Shown: positions 1-7,774 of the stretch, piece after piece | Position numbering within the stretch: position 1 is the stretch's first letter | Layout: the number at the start of each line of letters is the position of its first letter | Assembly (NCBI RefSeq): GCF_002022275.1 | Contig: NZ_MSDF01000058.1 | Coordinates: 67,074-131,073, forward strand | DNA length: 64,000 nucleotides | Reading direction: 5' to 3' | Source: Pseudomonas fluorescens | Lineage (GTDB): Bacteria; Pseudomonadota; Gammaproteobacteria; Pseudomonadales; Pseudomonadaceae | Notes under the pieces: generated by a model | Database searches by the model: none | What the model saw: only the letters and a program-made list of their open reading frames with translations | What the model was told of the DNA's origin: nothing | Program-made: the position numbers and the translations under genes

Positions 1-33
1 GCGGTGCTGATCGTCTGCACAGCAACAACGCAT
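1..33 (+). CDS. C-terminal end of an upstream gene (partial, unidentified)
   Basis: One frame is open from the window edge and ends at a TAA at 31-33, giving a tail that reads GADRLHSNNA. A rho-independent terminator on the same strand lies about 28 bases downstream, which fits the end of a gene that enters from the left. Too little is visible to name a family, and the frame could be open by chance. Confidence 0.3.
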
Positions 34-60
34 AACCCTCGCTGTTGGCGAGGCACCCCA

Positions 61-88
61 AACCGGCCTGATCAGCCGGTTTTTTTTC
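61..88 (+). terminator. Rho-independent terminator
   Basis: A perfect 7-bp stem AACCGGC / GCCGGTT closes a 7-base loop and is followed directly by a run of T on the plus strand. The orientation serves a rightward gene entering from outside the window. On the minus strand the stem is followed by only two T, so it is a poor terminator for the quinone oxidoreductase. Confidence 0.75.
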
Positions 89-96
89 GCCTTCGA

Positions 97-1101
97 TTAA
101 TCCACGTCGCGGTCAACCCACAGCACCGCCTTGCCGATCTGCTGCCGCGCTTCGATGCGTGCGTGCACCTGCTGCACCGTTTCCAGGGTGTAGTGACCTG
201 CGATGTCCACAGTCAGCGAACCTTCCAGCATCGCCGCGAATACTGCGTTGGCACGCCGTTGCACGGTCGGGCCGTCAGCCATGTGGTCGGCCAGTCGCGG
301 TCGGGTCAGGAACAGCGAACCCGCCTCCCCCAATTCAATCGGGTCCAGGTCGGTGAGAGAGCCGGAAACATTGCCGTAATTGACGATCAGCCCGCGTGTA
401 CGACAAGCGCGGAAACTGTCGCGCAGTGTGGACTTGCCCACCGAGTCGAAGACCACATCCACGCCTCTACCGTCCGTTGCGTGCAGAACACGTTCGGCAA
501 ACCGGCCTTCGTCATACGTCCAGGCTTGATGAGCACCACGTTGCAGCGCAATCGCACATTTTTCGACGGTGCTGCCCGTGGTGAATACCGTCGCGCCCAA
601 TCGACGCGCCATTTGCACCAGCAACTGACCAATGCTGCCGGATGCAGCGTGAATCAAGCAGGTGTCGCCGGCCTGCAGCCGCGCCACATCATCAATCAAA
701 TAGTGGGCGGTGCAACCTTGAAACATCGCGGCTGCGGCCTGATCGAAGGCAATTGCGTCGGGAATCTGCGCCACTTTCTCAGCCGGTACATTCGCGTATT
801 CGGCATACGCCCCCCAAGAGATACACCAGGCGACCCGGTCGCCAACCGCCAGATGGCTGACACCCGCGCCCACGTCCACCACCACGCCTGCGCCTTCCAT
901 GCCCAGGGTGCACGGCAAACGCACCGGGTAGGTCGTCGACTGCGCGTATTTGCCTTGGCGGGTATGAATGTCCATGAAATTGATGCCCGCACAGGCCACC
1001 TTGACCAGCACGTGGCCGGGTGAAACCTGAGGTCTGGGTACGTCAAGGCGCAACTGTGCGACTTCCGGGCCGCCGTAAGCTTGCAAAGTGATGGCTTTCA
1101 T
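97..1101 (-). CDS. NADPH:quinone oxidoreductase family protein (MDR superfamily)
   Basis: A 334-residue medium-chain dehydrogenase/reductase of the quinone oxidoreductase branch, expected to reduce quinones or other activated carbonyl or alkene substrates with NADPH in the cytoplasm. The N-terminal catalytic fold shows the family pattern GINFMDIHTRQGKY and the glycine-rich LGMEGAGVV. The Rossmann segment has HAASGSIGQLLVQMARRLGA, where the usual AAAGGVG is AASGSIG. No zinc-binding cysteines are seen, as expected for this branch. The start at 1101 (MKAITLQ) is chosen because family members begin there and a GGAG sits upstream; a longer frame to 1137 has no homologous look. It is divergent from a LysR-type regulator at 1204, which is the obvious candidate regulator. 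The physiological substrate cannot be told from sequence. Confidence 0.88.
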   Translation of the reverse strand: MKAITLQAYGGPEVAQLRLDVPRPQVSPGHVLVKVACAGINFMDIHTRQGKYAQSTTYPVRLPCTLGMEGAGVVVDVGAGVSHLAVGDRVAWCISWGAYAEYANVPAEKVAQIPDAIAFDQAAAAMFQGCTAHYLIDDVARLQAGDTCLIHAASGSIGQLLVQMARRLGATVFTTGSTVEKCAIALQRGAHQAWTYDEGRFAERVLHATDGRGVDVVFDSVGKSTLRDSFRACRTRGLIVNYGNVSGSLTDLDPIELGEAGSLFLTRPRLADHMADGPTVQRRANAVFAAMLEGSLTVDIAGHYTLETVQQVHARIEARQQIGKAVLWVDRDVD

Positions 1102-1203
1102 CGGGGAACAACTCCGTTTGCACTGGGAAGCGGCCATGGTAAAAGGACATTCTCAGTAGGAAAATTCCCCAATACCTCCCAGCCTCTGTGCGGAAATAAC
1201 CCG

Positions 1204-2067
1204 ATGTTTGATTGGCAGGATCTGTATTACTTCACCGTGCTGGCACGCACCCAGTCGTTATCAGCGGCTGCCCGCGAATTGCAGGTAGAGCACGCCACCG
1301 TCGGGCGGCGCGTCGACGCACTGGAAAAAGCCCTGGGCGTGAAGCTCGTCGACCATTTGCCGCGCAGTCGACCGCTCACTGCACAAGGTGTGGCACTCGC
1401 GGAACTGGCGGCCGGTATGGGTGAAATGGCCACCGACGTCCTGCGCCTGTCGCGGGCAGCTTCCATCGAAATGGCCGGTACGGTGCGGGTCAGTTGCCCG
1501 CCGTCGATTGCCAACCACTGCATCGCGCCCCGTGTGGCGCGGTTGCGCGCGCATTACCCGCAGCTGAATCTGGTACTGATGCCCTCCACCCAACTCGCCG
1601 CACTGGACAAGGGTGAAGCGGATATCGCCTTGCGCACCGTGCGCCCGGATGAAGACGCGCTGGTACGGCGCAAGGTCGGCGCGGTGCGTTTCGGCCTGTA
1701 TGGCTCACCCGAACTCCAGCAAAAGCCTGCCGCACACTGGACGTTTATCGCCTACGACGGCAGCCGTGACCACTTGCCCCAACAAGCCTGGATGCATCAA
1801 TTACGCGGCCAGCGCCCGATTGTATTTGCCGCCAGCGAGCTGATCACCCAGCAAATGGCCGCCCGCGCTCACGTCGGCGCGGTGGTGTTGCCGACGCTGG
1901 TGGGGGACCACGATCCGCTACTGGTCCGGTTACCCACCGCCAGCGACGGGCCGGTGCGTGATATCTGGCTCACGGTGTACCCGGATATGCGTCGCTCGCC
2001 TTCGGTGAAGGTGGTGATGGAGTTTTTGGTGGAGTGTATTGAGGGTGAACGTCAACTGCGTCGTTGA
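1204..2067 (+). CDS. LysR-family transcriptional regulator
   Basis: A 287-residue LysR-type regulator. The N-terminal winged helix-turn-helix spans roughly residues 3-60 (FTVLARTQSLSAAARELQV, then HATVGRRVDALEKALG), followed by a periplasmic-binding-protein-like effector domain from about residue 88. The start at ATG 1204 puts the helix-turn-helix at the usual position; the open frame continues upstream but lacks domain content. It is transcribed away from the quinone oxidoreductase across a 102-bp gap, the standard layout for a LysR protein controlling its divergent neighbour. The effector is unknown. Confidence 0.9.
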   Translation: MFDWQDLYYFTVLARTQSLSAAARELQVEHATVGRRVDALEKALGVKLVDHLPRSRPLTAQGVALAELAAGMGEMATDVLRLSRAASIEMAGTVRVSCPPSIANHCIAPRVARLRAHYPQLNLVLMPSTQLAALDKGEADIALRTVRPDEDALVRRKVGAVRFGLYGSPELQQKPAAHWTFIAYDGSRDHLPQQAWMHQLRGQRPIVFAASELITQQMAARAHVGAVVLPTLVGDHDPLLVRLPTASDGPVRDIWLTVYPDMRRSPSVKVVMEFLVECIEGERQLRR

Positions 2068-2132
2068 GGACGAGGAATTCTCGCACTACGCTGCTAATTG
2101 CACTCCCAAGACACCGCACCACAGGCATGCAA

Positions 2133-2609
2133 TCAGGACTCTGGAGCGTACTGCTCCTCGCCCACCTGTTCCAACCAGTCCACCACCTTGCCCTCCAACA
2201 CCTCGGCAATCGCGATATGGGTCATGGCCGTGGTCGGTGTGGCGCCGTGCCAGTGCTTGACGCCAGCGGCGATCCACACGGTGTCGCCGGGGCGGATCGA
2301 GCGCAGCGGTTGCCCCCATTCCTGAACCAGGCCCGCGCCGGCGGTGACGATCAGGGTTTGGCCCAGCGGATGGGTATGCCAGGCAGTACGAGCGCCCGGT
2401 TCAAAGGTCACGGTGGCACCGCTGACGCGAGCGGCATCGCTGCCTTTGAACGGGGCATCCACGCGCACGGTGCCGGTGAACCAGTCCGCCGGGCCTCTGA
2501 CTGAAGGCTGTGAACCGTTGGGGGTGACGGTGAGCATGGGGGTCTCCTGTGCGTGTGAGTCCTGGGCGAGCAGTGCCAGTGAAAGTGCGGTGGCGGCGAG
2601 CGGTTTCAT
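2133..2609 (-). CDS. Secreted cupin-domain protein
   Basis: A 158-residue protein with an N-terminal signal peptide (about residues 1-20, ending SHAQ) and one cupin barrel. Metal-binding motif 1 is WHTHPLGQTLIVTAG and motif 2 contains GVKHWHGA; both histidine sets are intact, so a metal-dependent barrel is expected. Relatives are annotated as cupins of the carboxymuconolactone/mandelonitrile-lyase-like type, but the reaction here cannot be assigned. The start at 2609 overlaps the stop of the upstream aldo/keto reductase as ATGA, which argues for translational coupling and one operon. The longer frame to 3056 is only a shadow of that reductase. Confidence 0.85.
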   Translation of the reverse strand: MKPLAATALSLALLAQDSHAQETPMLTVTPNGSQPSVRGPADWFTGTVRVDAPFKGSDAARVSGATVTFEPGARTAWHTHPLGQTLIVTAGAGLVQEWGQPLRSIRPGDTVWIAAGVKHWHGATPTTAMTHIAIAEVLEGKVVDWLEQVGEEQYAPES

Positions 2610-3595
2610 AGGCCGGTCATCTTTTCCAGGGCCTCGGGGTAGCGCTCGCCCTGGACGCTGATATGGGCGGCGGCCACGTCGAGGTCCTGCAATTCGCGGG
2701 CGCTGAGTTGTACCTGGAGGGCACCGAGGTTTTCGGTCAGACGTGTGGCTTTGGTGGTGCCTGGAATCGGTACGATCCAGGGCTTTTGCGCCAACAGCCA
2801 GGCCAGGGCGACCTGCGACGGTGTCGCGTTGTTGCGTTGCCCGACCTGACGCAGCAACTCCACCAGCGCCTGATTGGCCTTCAGTGCTTCGGATGTGAAC
2901 CGTGGCAGGCGACTGCGGAAATCGCCACTGTCGAACGTGCTCTGGCTGTCGAACTTGCCGGTCAAAAAGCCTTTGCCCAGCGGGCTGTAGGGCACCAGGC
3001 CAATACCCAACTCTTCGAGCAGCGGCAGAATCTCGGCTTCCGGCTTGCGCCACCACAGCGAATATTCGCTTTGCAGCGCCGTGACCGGTTGCACAGCGTG
3101 GGCGCGGCGAATGGTCGAGGCACCGGCTTCGGACAGGCCGAAATGCTTGACCTTGCCTTCCTGAATCAAATCTTTCACGGCACCGGCGACGTCCTCGATC
3201 GGCACATTCGGGTCAACCCGGTGCTGATAGAACAGGTCGATCACATCGGTTTTCAAGCGTTTGAGGGAAGCTTCGGCGACCTCGCGGATATGTTCCGGGC
3301 GGCTGTTGAGGCCCGACCATTTACCGTCACGGTCCGGCGCAAAACCGAATTTGGTGGCGATCACCACCTGATCACGCACCGGCGCCAGCGCTTCGCCGAG
3401 CAGTTCCTCGTTGATGAACGGGCCATAGACTTCGGCGCTGTCGAAAAAGCTCACGCCCTGCTCCACCGCACCGCGCAACAGGGCAATCATTTGCTGCGTG
3501 TCGGCGGGCGCGCCGTAGCCGAAACTCATGCCCATGCACCCCAGGCCCAAGGCCGAGACTTCGAGCGCGTTGTTGCCAAGTGTGCGTTTAAGCAT
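2606..3595 (-). CDS. Aldo/keto reductase
   Basis: A 329-residue NADPH-dependent aldo/keto reductase, cytoplasmic, reducing aldehydes or ketones to alcohols. It begins with the family signature LGNNALEVSALGLGCMGMSFGYG. The catalytic tetrad is visible: Asp and Tyr in FFDSAEVYG, Lys in VIATKFGF and His in DLFYQHRVD. The NADP-binding loop near the C terminus reads IPIPGTTKATRLTENL. The start at 3595 has GGAG about 8 bases upstream. It is the first gene of a two-gene operon with the secreted cupin and is divergent from a LysR regulator at 3693. Substrate unknown. Confidence 0.92.
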   Translation of the reverse strand: MLKRTLGNNALEVSALGLGCMGMSFGYGAPADTQQMIALLRGAVEQGVSFFDSAEVYGPFINEELLGEALAPVRDQVVIATKFGFAPDRDGKWSGLNSRPEHIREVAEASLKRLKTDVIDLFYQHRVDPNVPIEDVAGAVKDLIQEGKVKHFGLSEAGASTIRRAHAVQPVTALQSEYSLWWRKPEAEILPLLEELGIGLVPYSPLGKGFLTGKFDSQSTFDSGDFRSRLPRFTSEALKANQALVELLRQVGQRNNATPSQVALAWLLAQKPWIVPIPGTTKATRLTENLGALQVQLSARELQDLDVAAAHISVQGERYPEALEKMTGL

Positions 3596-3692
3596 GGTGG
3601 TTCTCCGATTGAAGGGCTGATTCAATCTAACAAGAAGCCATTGATATGATTAGACGCTAGAATTCGAAAATACTTATGAATAGGCCTCATCA

Positions 3693-4586
3693 ATGCTCAG
3701 GGAAAACGCTAACGACCTGCTCGCCTTCCTGACCGTGGCCCGCGAGCGCAGCTTCACCAAAGCGGCGGCCAAGCTTGGCGTGTCGCAATCTGCGCTCAGC
3801 CACACGATCCGTGGGCTCGAAGCCCGGCTGGGGCTGCGCCTGCTGACGCGCACCACGCGCAGCGTTTCGCCGACCGAAGCCGGGCAACACCTGATCGATA
3901 CCGTGGGGCCGCACTTCGATGAGATCCAGATCGGTCTTGAAGGCCTGAGCAACCTGCGCGATACGCCCTCCGGCACGATTCGCATCAACGCCATGGACCA
4001 TGCGCTGGAGCATATTCTGTGGCCGGTGCTCAAACCTTTCCTGGCTCAATACCCGGATATCGCCGTAGAAGTCTGTTGCGACTACAGCTTCGTCGACATT
4101 GCGGCTCAAGGTTTCGACGCAGGGGTGCGCCTGGGCGAAGACGTGGCCGAAGGCATGATTGCCACCCGGATCGGCCCGGATATGCGCATGCGCGTAGTCG
4201 GATCGCCCGCCTATTTCGCCTGCAACCCCGTGCCCGATTCGCCGCGCGACCTCACCGCCCACGCCTGCAATAACCTGCGTTTGCCCACCAACGGAGGGCT
4301 GTATGCGTGGGAGTTCAAGAAGGACGATGAAAGCTTGAATGTGCGCGTGTCGGGCCAGGTGACATTCAACGGCGTGTACCAATTGCTCAAGGCCGCGCTG
4401 GAAGGGTTTGGCTTGAGCTACATCCCCGAAGACATCGTGGCGCCCTACCTCGTCGATGGCCGCTTGATCGCCGTGCTTGATCCATGGTGCGCGCCCTTTG
4501 CCGGGTTTCACCTGTACTACCCCAGCCGCCGCCAGGCCTCTCCGGCGTTTGCCTTGCTGGTGGAAGCGTTGCGTTATCGCGGCTGA
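3693..4586 (+). CDS. LysR-family transcriptional regulator
   Basis: A 297-residue LysR-type regulator, with the helix-turn-helix in residues 7-65 (LLAFLTVARERSFTKAAAKLGVSQ, then LSHTIRGLEARLGL) and an effector-binding domain after about residue 90. It is divergent from the aldo/keto reductase-cupin operon across 97 bp, so it probably controls that operon. Its stop overlaps the stop of the convergent LysR gene by 13 bp. The effector is unknown. Confidence 0.92.
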   Translation: MLRENANDLLAFLTVARERSFTKAAAKLGVSQSALSHTIRGLEARLGLRLLTRTTRSVSPTEAGQHLIDTVGPHFDEIQIGLEGLSNLRDTPSGTIRINAMDHALEHILWPVLKPFLAQYPDIAVEVCCDYSFVDIAAQGFDAGVRLGEDVAEGMIATRIGPDMRMRVVGSPAYFACNPVPDSPRDLTAHACNNLRLPTNGGLYAWEFKKDDESLNVRVSGQVTFNGVYQLLKAALEGFGLSYIPEDIVAPYLVDGRLIAVLDPWCAPFAGFHLYYPSRRQASPAFALLVEALRYRG

Positions 4587-5464
4587 AGAAAGGCCGTCAA
4601 GGCAGCGGCCAATGCATCAAACGTCGCCGCAATGCGCGGCACGCGGCGCATGTCCTGGTGCATGGCGATCCACACATCCACATCAAAAGCCACCTCGGGC
4701 AACACCTGCACCAAGCCATGGCGCTGCGCCAATTGGCGCGGGCACACGCCGATGCCGAGGCCGGCACGCAGGGCGGCGAACTGCGCCAGATGGTCGTCGG
4801 TGCGAATAACGGTGCGTGCAGCGCTGCAGTCGAAACCGTGCTGCTGGAGAAACTCAATGTCTTGCCCGTTGCGGTCCGGCCCGATCAACGGGTAGCCCTG
4901 CAACTGCGCCAAACCGCTGGGCGTGCCCAATTCCGCGAGTAATTCAGGGGCGGCGTACAGGCCGACGTGCAGGTCGCCGACCTTGCGCGTGACGACCGTG
5001 GCTTCGGTCGGCCGATGAATGCGCACGGCCACGTCGGCTTCCTGTTGCGCCAGTGCTTGCAAGCGATTGGAGACACTCAGCTCAACCGCCAGCTGCGGAT
5101 GGTCGCGCCTCAACGTGCGCAGCATCGGCGGCAACACTTCAACACCCAGTAAGGGGCCACTGGTGAGCCGCACGGTCCCGCCCGCAACGGCCACGTCTGC
5201 CGAAGCGGCGCGGTTAAAGGCATTGGCGGCGACGGCCATCGCCTCTACATGGCCGATCAGCTCGCGGGCCATGTCCGTGGGCAGCAACCCTTTGGGCGAA
5301 CGCACAAACAGGCTGACCCCGACACTCTGTTCCAGCGCTTCAATGCGCCGGCGTGCCGTGGCCTGGGCGATCCCGAGCAAACGCGCCGCCCCCGACAAGC
5401 TGCCGGTGCGCAGCACGGCGAGAAAGGCACGCTGGGTTTCCCATTGCAGTTGAGGGGCGTTCAT
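4574..5464 (-). CDS. LysR-family transcriptional regulator
   Basis: A 296-residue LysR-type regulator. The helix-turn-helix region (RAFLAVLRTGSLSGAARLLGI, then ATARRRIEALEQSVGV) occupies about residues 10-65 and the effector domain follows. The start at 5464 (MNAPQLQW) places the helix-turn-helix normally; upstream in-frame Met codons would add unrelated sequence. The GFA-family gene at 5583 is divergent and may be its target, though nothing in the sequence proves it. The 3' end overlaps the convergent LysR gene at 4574-4586. Confidence 0.9.
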   Translation of the reverse strand: MNAPQLQWETQRAFLAVLRTGSLSGAARLLGIAQATARRRIEALEQSVGVSLFVRSPKGLLPTDMARELIGHVEAMAVAANAFNRAASADVAVAGGTVRLTSGPLLGVEVLPPMLRTLRRDHPQLAVELSVSNRLQALAQQEADVAVRIHRPTEATVVTRKVGDLHVGLYAAPELLAELGTPSGLAQLQGYPLIGPDRNGQDIEFLQQHGFDCSAARTVIRTDDHLAQFAALRAGLGIGVCPRQLAQRHGLVQVLPEVAFDVDVWIAMHQDMRRVPRIAATFDALAAALTAFLQPR

Positions 5465-5582
5465 ACATTTCCTGTGAGCCGCTGGGCAGTTTTGGCGAAT
5501 GTTCATCGAACGCTCGCTGGGGCATGCTGGCGAGCATACCTGATGGGCCTTGCGCCCTCTCATGCCTGAAGGATCAAACTCA

Positions 5583-6026
5583 ATGATTTTCACTGGTCAA
5601 TGCCGCTGCGCCGCCGTCACCTATCAGCTGCACCTGGACGCGTTACCGGCGATCTACGCCTGCCATTGCAACCACTGCCAGACCTGGAGCGGCAGTGCCT
5701 TCGCCCTGCATGCGCTGTTGCCAGCGGATGCATTGCAGCTGGCGGGCCCCATCACGCACTACGCCTATGAGGCTGACGGCCAGCGGTCTGAGCATCAGGT
5801 GTGCGCCGTGTGCCATACCCGCATCAGCAACACCACCACCGCCGCGCCGGGGTTGCGGGTGCTGCGCGTGGGCACCCTGGATAACAGTTCGGCACTGCAA
5901 CCGGTCGCGCATATTTGGGTTAGCCGCAAACAGCCGTGGCTGGCCTTCCCGGACAGCGTGCCGACCTGGCCGCAAAGCCCCACGCCTGAAGCCTTTGCCA
6001 AGGCGCTTACGCCTCCCGCGCCTTGA
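5583..6026 (+). CDS. GFA-family (CENP-V/GFA fold) zinc-binding protein
   Basis: A 147-residue protein of the GFA family, named for glutathione-dependent formaldehyde-activating enzyme, although most members have no proven activity. Zinc-binding cysteines appear in the expected order: CRCAAV near the N terminus, CHCNHCQ at about residues 28-34 and CAVCHT near residue 78. The start at 5583 is chosen because the fold begins with FTGQCRC. It is divergent from the LysR gene at 5464, and its 3' end overlaps the end of pvdP by 20 bp on the opposite strand. Confidence 0.85.
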   Translation: MIFTGQCRCAAVTYQLHLDALPAIYACHCNHCQTWSGSAFALHALLPADALQLAGPITHYAYEADGQRSEHQVCAVCHTRISNTTTAAPGLRVLRVGTLDNSSALQPVAHIWVSRKQPWLAFPDSVPTWPQSPTPEAFAKALTPPAP

Positions 6027-7638
6027 CCTTCAAGTGCCGCGCGTACCAAGGCCGCTGCGGCACACGCTTGAATAATCCCTTGAGCACGTCCTCGTCCGAC
6101 CCAAAGGTGATGCGAAGCGCCAGTTTCATGATTTCCGGGTCCATCTCCATGGACCGTCCCACCTGCAAACCCGGCGTGGTGCTGCAGCCGTGGGTGTCCG
6201 GGCCCAGCCACGGGTCGCTCACTTCCACCCAGCGCCCCGGCGCAAACCAGTGCACGCCATTGACCTCAAGCCGGCTGACTTCGCCCGGGTTGAAGCGCTC
6301 ATGGGCGCGAAACCAGTCCTCAACCCGGTCATCAATCCAGCCATGGAAGTGCCAGAACACCGGGTTGACGTGGGAGGAAAACGGGTCGCCGAGAAAATCG
6401 TTTTCCGGCGCGTACCAGCGCGCGGCAAAGTCCGCCGGGTCGCGCGCAAACGGCACCGGGGCGCCGTTGGACGGGTCGCGGGGCACCGAGGCCCAGCGCA
6501 TGTGCAGCCAGTCATGCAGGCCCAGTTCCATCTCGGAGCCCAGTTGGCCGAGGGTGAGTTTGGCCAGGTAACGCGGGTCGCGGTATTGCGACTCCCACAC
6601 TTCAAAGTTGCTGTGGTAAGTCTCGGCCGCCTTGATATCGCTGACCCACTGGGTGTAGTCGCTGTCGTCGGGTGCCGTCCAGGTGGGCGGCAGCGCGTAG
6701 CCGTCGCTGTTGTCGAAGTAGCGCAAGAACCCCAGGCGGTCACGCTCCAGCGCAGGTTGCGGTTCGGGGAAGGCCGGCCAGGACGGCAGGTGCTGCATCG
6801 AGCGCGCGGTACCGAGCATATGCCGGTGCATGAAGAAGAAGTCGATGCCCGAGCCGTTACGGTCCTTGAGCTTGCCGCGCGCGTCACGTTCCTGGCCGCG
6901 TGGCCCGGGTTGCCAGCCGATACCCCGCAGCGCGTCGCGTTTTTCCTCGGAGAGTTTGTGCCACTGGTCACGGGTGGCATGCCACAGTTGATGGAACAGG
7001 CGATGCTCAGGCGCGATCAACCAGGCCAGCAGGGTCGGGTTGAGGCCGATGCGCTGGCGGGCTTCGGGAAACAGCTGTTTGTGGGCGATAAAACGGCTGT
7101 CGCGCTCGGTTAACGCCAGCGGGCGGTCCAGGTCCAGAACCTGCCCGCTGAGGGTGCCGCTGCCCGCGTTACCGAAATCGGCCCAGACTGCATCAAGGGT
7201 CATCTTGAATTCATAGGCCGGCACGCCGGTTGCCGAATCGCGATCGATCAGCCGCCAATACAGCACCTTTCCATCGCCCGTGAGCACGTCGCCCAGCACC
7301 CGGTAGCGCGGCTCGCCGTCAGCGCGCAGGTTCTCGGCGGTGTCCAGGTAACCGCGCAGGCCACGGCCGCGCGGGGCGATGTCGAGCAGCAATTCCAGGC
7401 CGTGCAGCGGCAAATGCTTGAGGCCGGCATCGGCGCCTTCCAGGCGCAAGCTCCACACACCCCGCAGGGTATTTGCCAGGTGCTGGCCGGCCGTATCGGC
7501 GAGGTCCACCGTGGCTTCGCCGGGCGTGATCGGGAATTCTTCCTTGCGCGTCAGCTCGCGATGGGCATAAAAGGCCGCCGGCACAGCAGCGCCGGTCAGT
7601 GCCAGGCCTGCGATGAAGCCACGTCGAGAGAGGGTCAT
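6007..7638 (-). CDS. pvdP: PvdP, periplasmic tyrosinase of pyoverdine chromophore maturation
   Basis: A 543-residue protein matching PvdP, the copper-dependent tyrosinase that oxidises the tyrosine of ferribactin to start closure of the dihydroxyquinoline chromophore. The N terminus has a twin-arginine signal (SRRGFIAGLALTGAA), so it is exported folded to the periplasm. The C-terminal half carries the tyrosinase-type histidine clusters: MHRHMLG, GLHDWLHMRW and FWHFHGWIDD. It is divergent from pvdM, and an exact PvdS box (TAAAT-N16-CGT, minus strand, 7674-7698) lies 36 bp upstream of the start. The 3' end overlaps the convergent GFA-family gene by 20 bp. Confidence 0.95.
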   Translation of the reverse strand: MTLSRRGFIAGLALTGAAVPAAFYAHRELTRKEEFPITPGEATVDLADTAGQHLANTLRGVWSLRLEGADAGLKHLPLHGLELLLDIAPRGRGLRGYLDTAENLRADGEPRYRVLGDVLTGDGKVLYWRLIDRDSATGVPAYEFKMTLDAVWADFGNAGSGTLSGQVLDLDRPLALTERDSRFIAHKQLFPEARQRIGLNPTLLAWLIAPEHRLFHQLWHATRDQWHKLSEEKRDALRGIGWQPGPRGQERDARGKLKDRNGSGIDFFFMHRHMLGTARSMQHLPSWPAFPEPQPALERDRLGFLRYFDNSDGYALPPTWTAPDDSDYTQWVSDIKAAETYHSNFEVWESQYRDPRYLAKLTLGQLGSEMELGLHDWLHMRWASVPRDPSNGAPVPFARDPADFAARWYAPENDFLGDPFSSHVNPVFWHFHGWIDDRVEDWFRAHERFNPGEVSRLEVNGVHWFAPGRWVEVSDPWLGPDTHGCSTTPGLQVGRSMEMDPEIMKLALRITFGSDEDVLKGLFKRVPQRPWYARHLKVKAREA

Positions 7639-7673
7639 TGTCTACCTTAGGAAACGGCTTGATCAGAGCTAGA

Positions 7674-7698
7674 ACGTTTGCAGCCGCGCAAAATTTAC
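7674..7698 (-). promoter_or_regulatory. Iron-starvation (PvdS) box for pvdP
   Basis: On the minus strand the sequence reads GTAAAT, 16 bases, CGT. This matches exactly the iron-starvation box recognised by the ECF sigma factor PvdS in fluorescent pseudomonads. It ends 36 bp before the pvdP start codon. Confidence 0.88.
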
Positions 7699-7715
7699 CG
7701 CCTCCCCCTCCCCGC

Positions 7716-7740
7716 CTAAATTTCCAGCGCCATGGCTCGT
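7716..7740 (+). promoter_or_regulatory. Iron-starvation (PvdS) box for pvdMNO
   Basis: The plus strand reads CTAAAT, 16 bases, CGT, an exact PvdS box. It lies back-to-back with the pvdP box, so this 136-bp region is a divergent iron-starvation promoter. It is 34-40 bp upstream of the pvdM start. Confidence 0.9.
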
Positions 7741-7774
7741 TCCTCCCTGATAGCAAAGGCCTCAACTGACTGAG

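Noticed and set aside
4..1023. A 339-codon plus-strand frame at the left end
   Set aside because: It lies antisense to the quinone oxidoreductase, passes through the terminator at 61-88 and has no domain content.
2133..3056. A 307-codon extension of the cupin gene upstream
   Set aside because: The extra N-terminal part is another frame of the aldo/keto reductase. The ATG at 2609 begins a proper signal peptide and forms an ATGA overlap.
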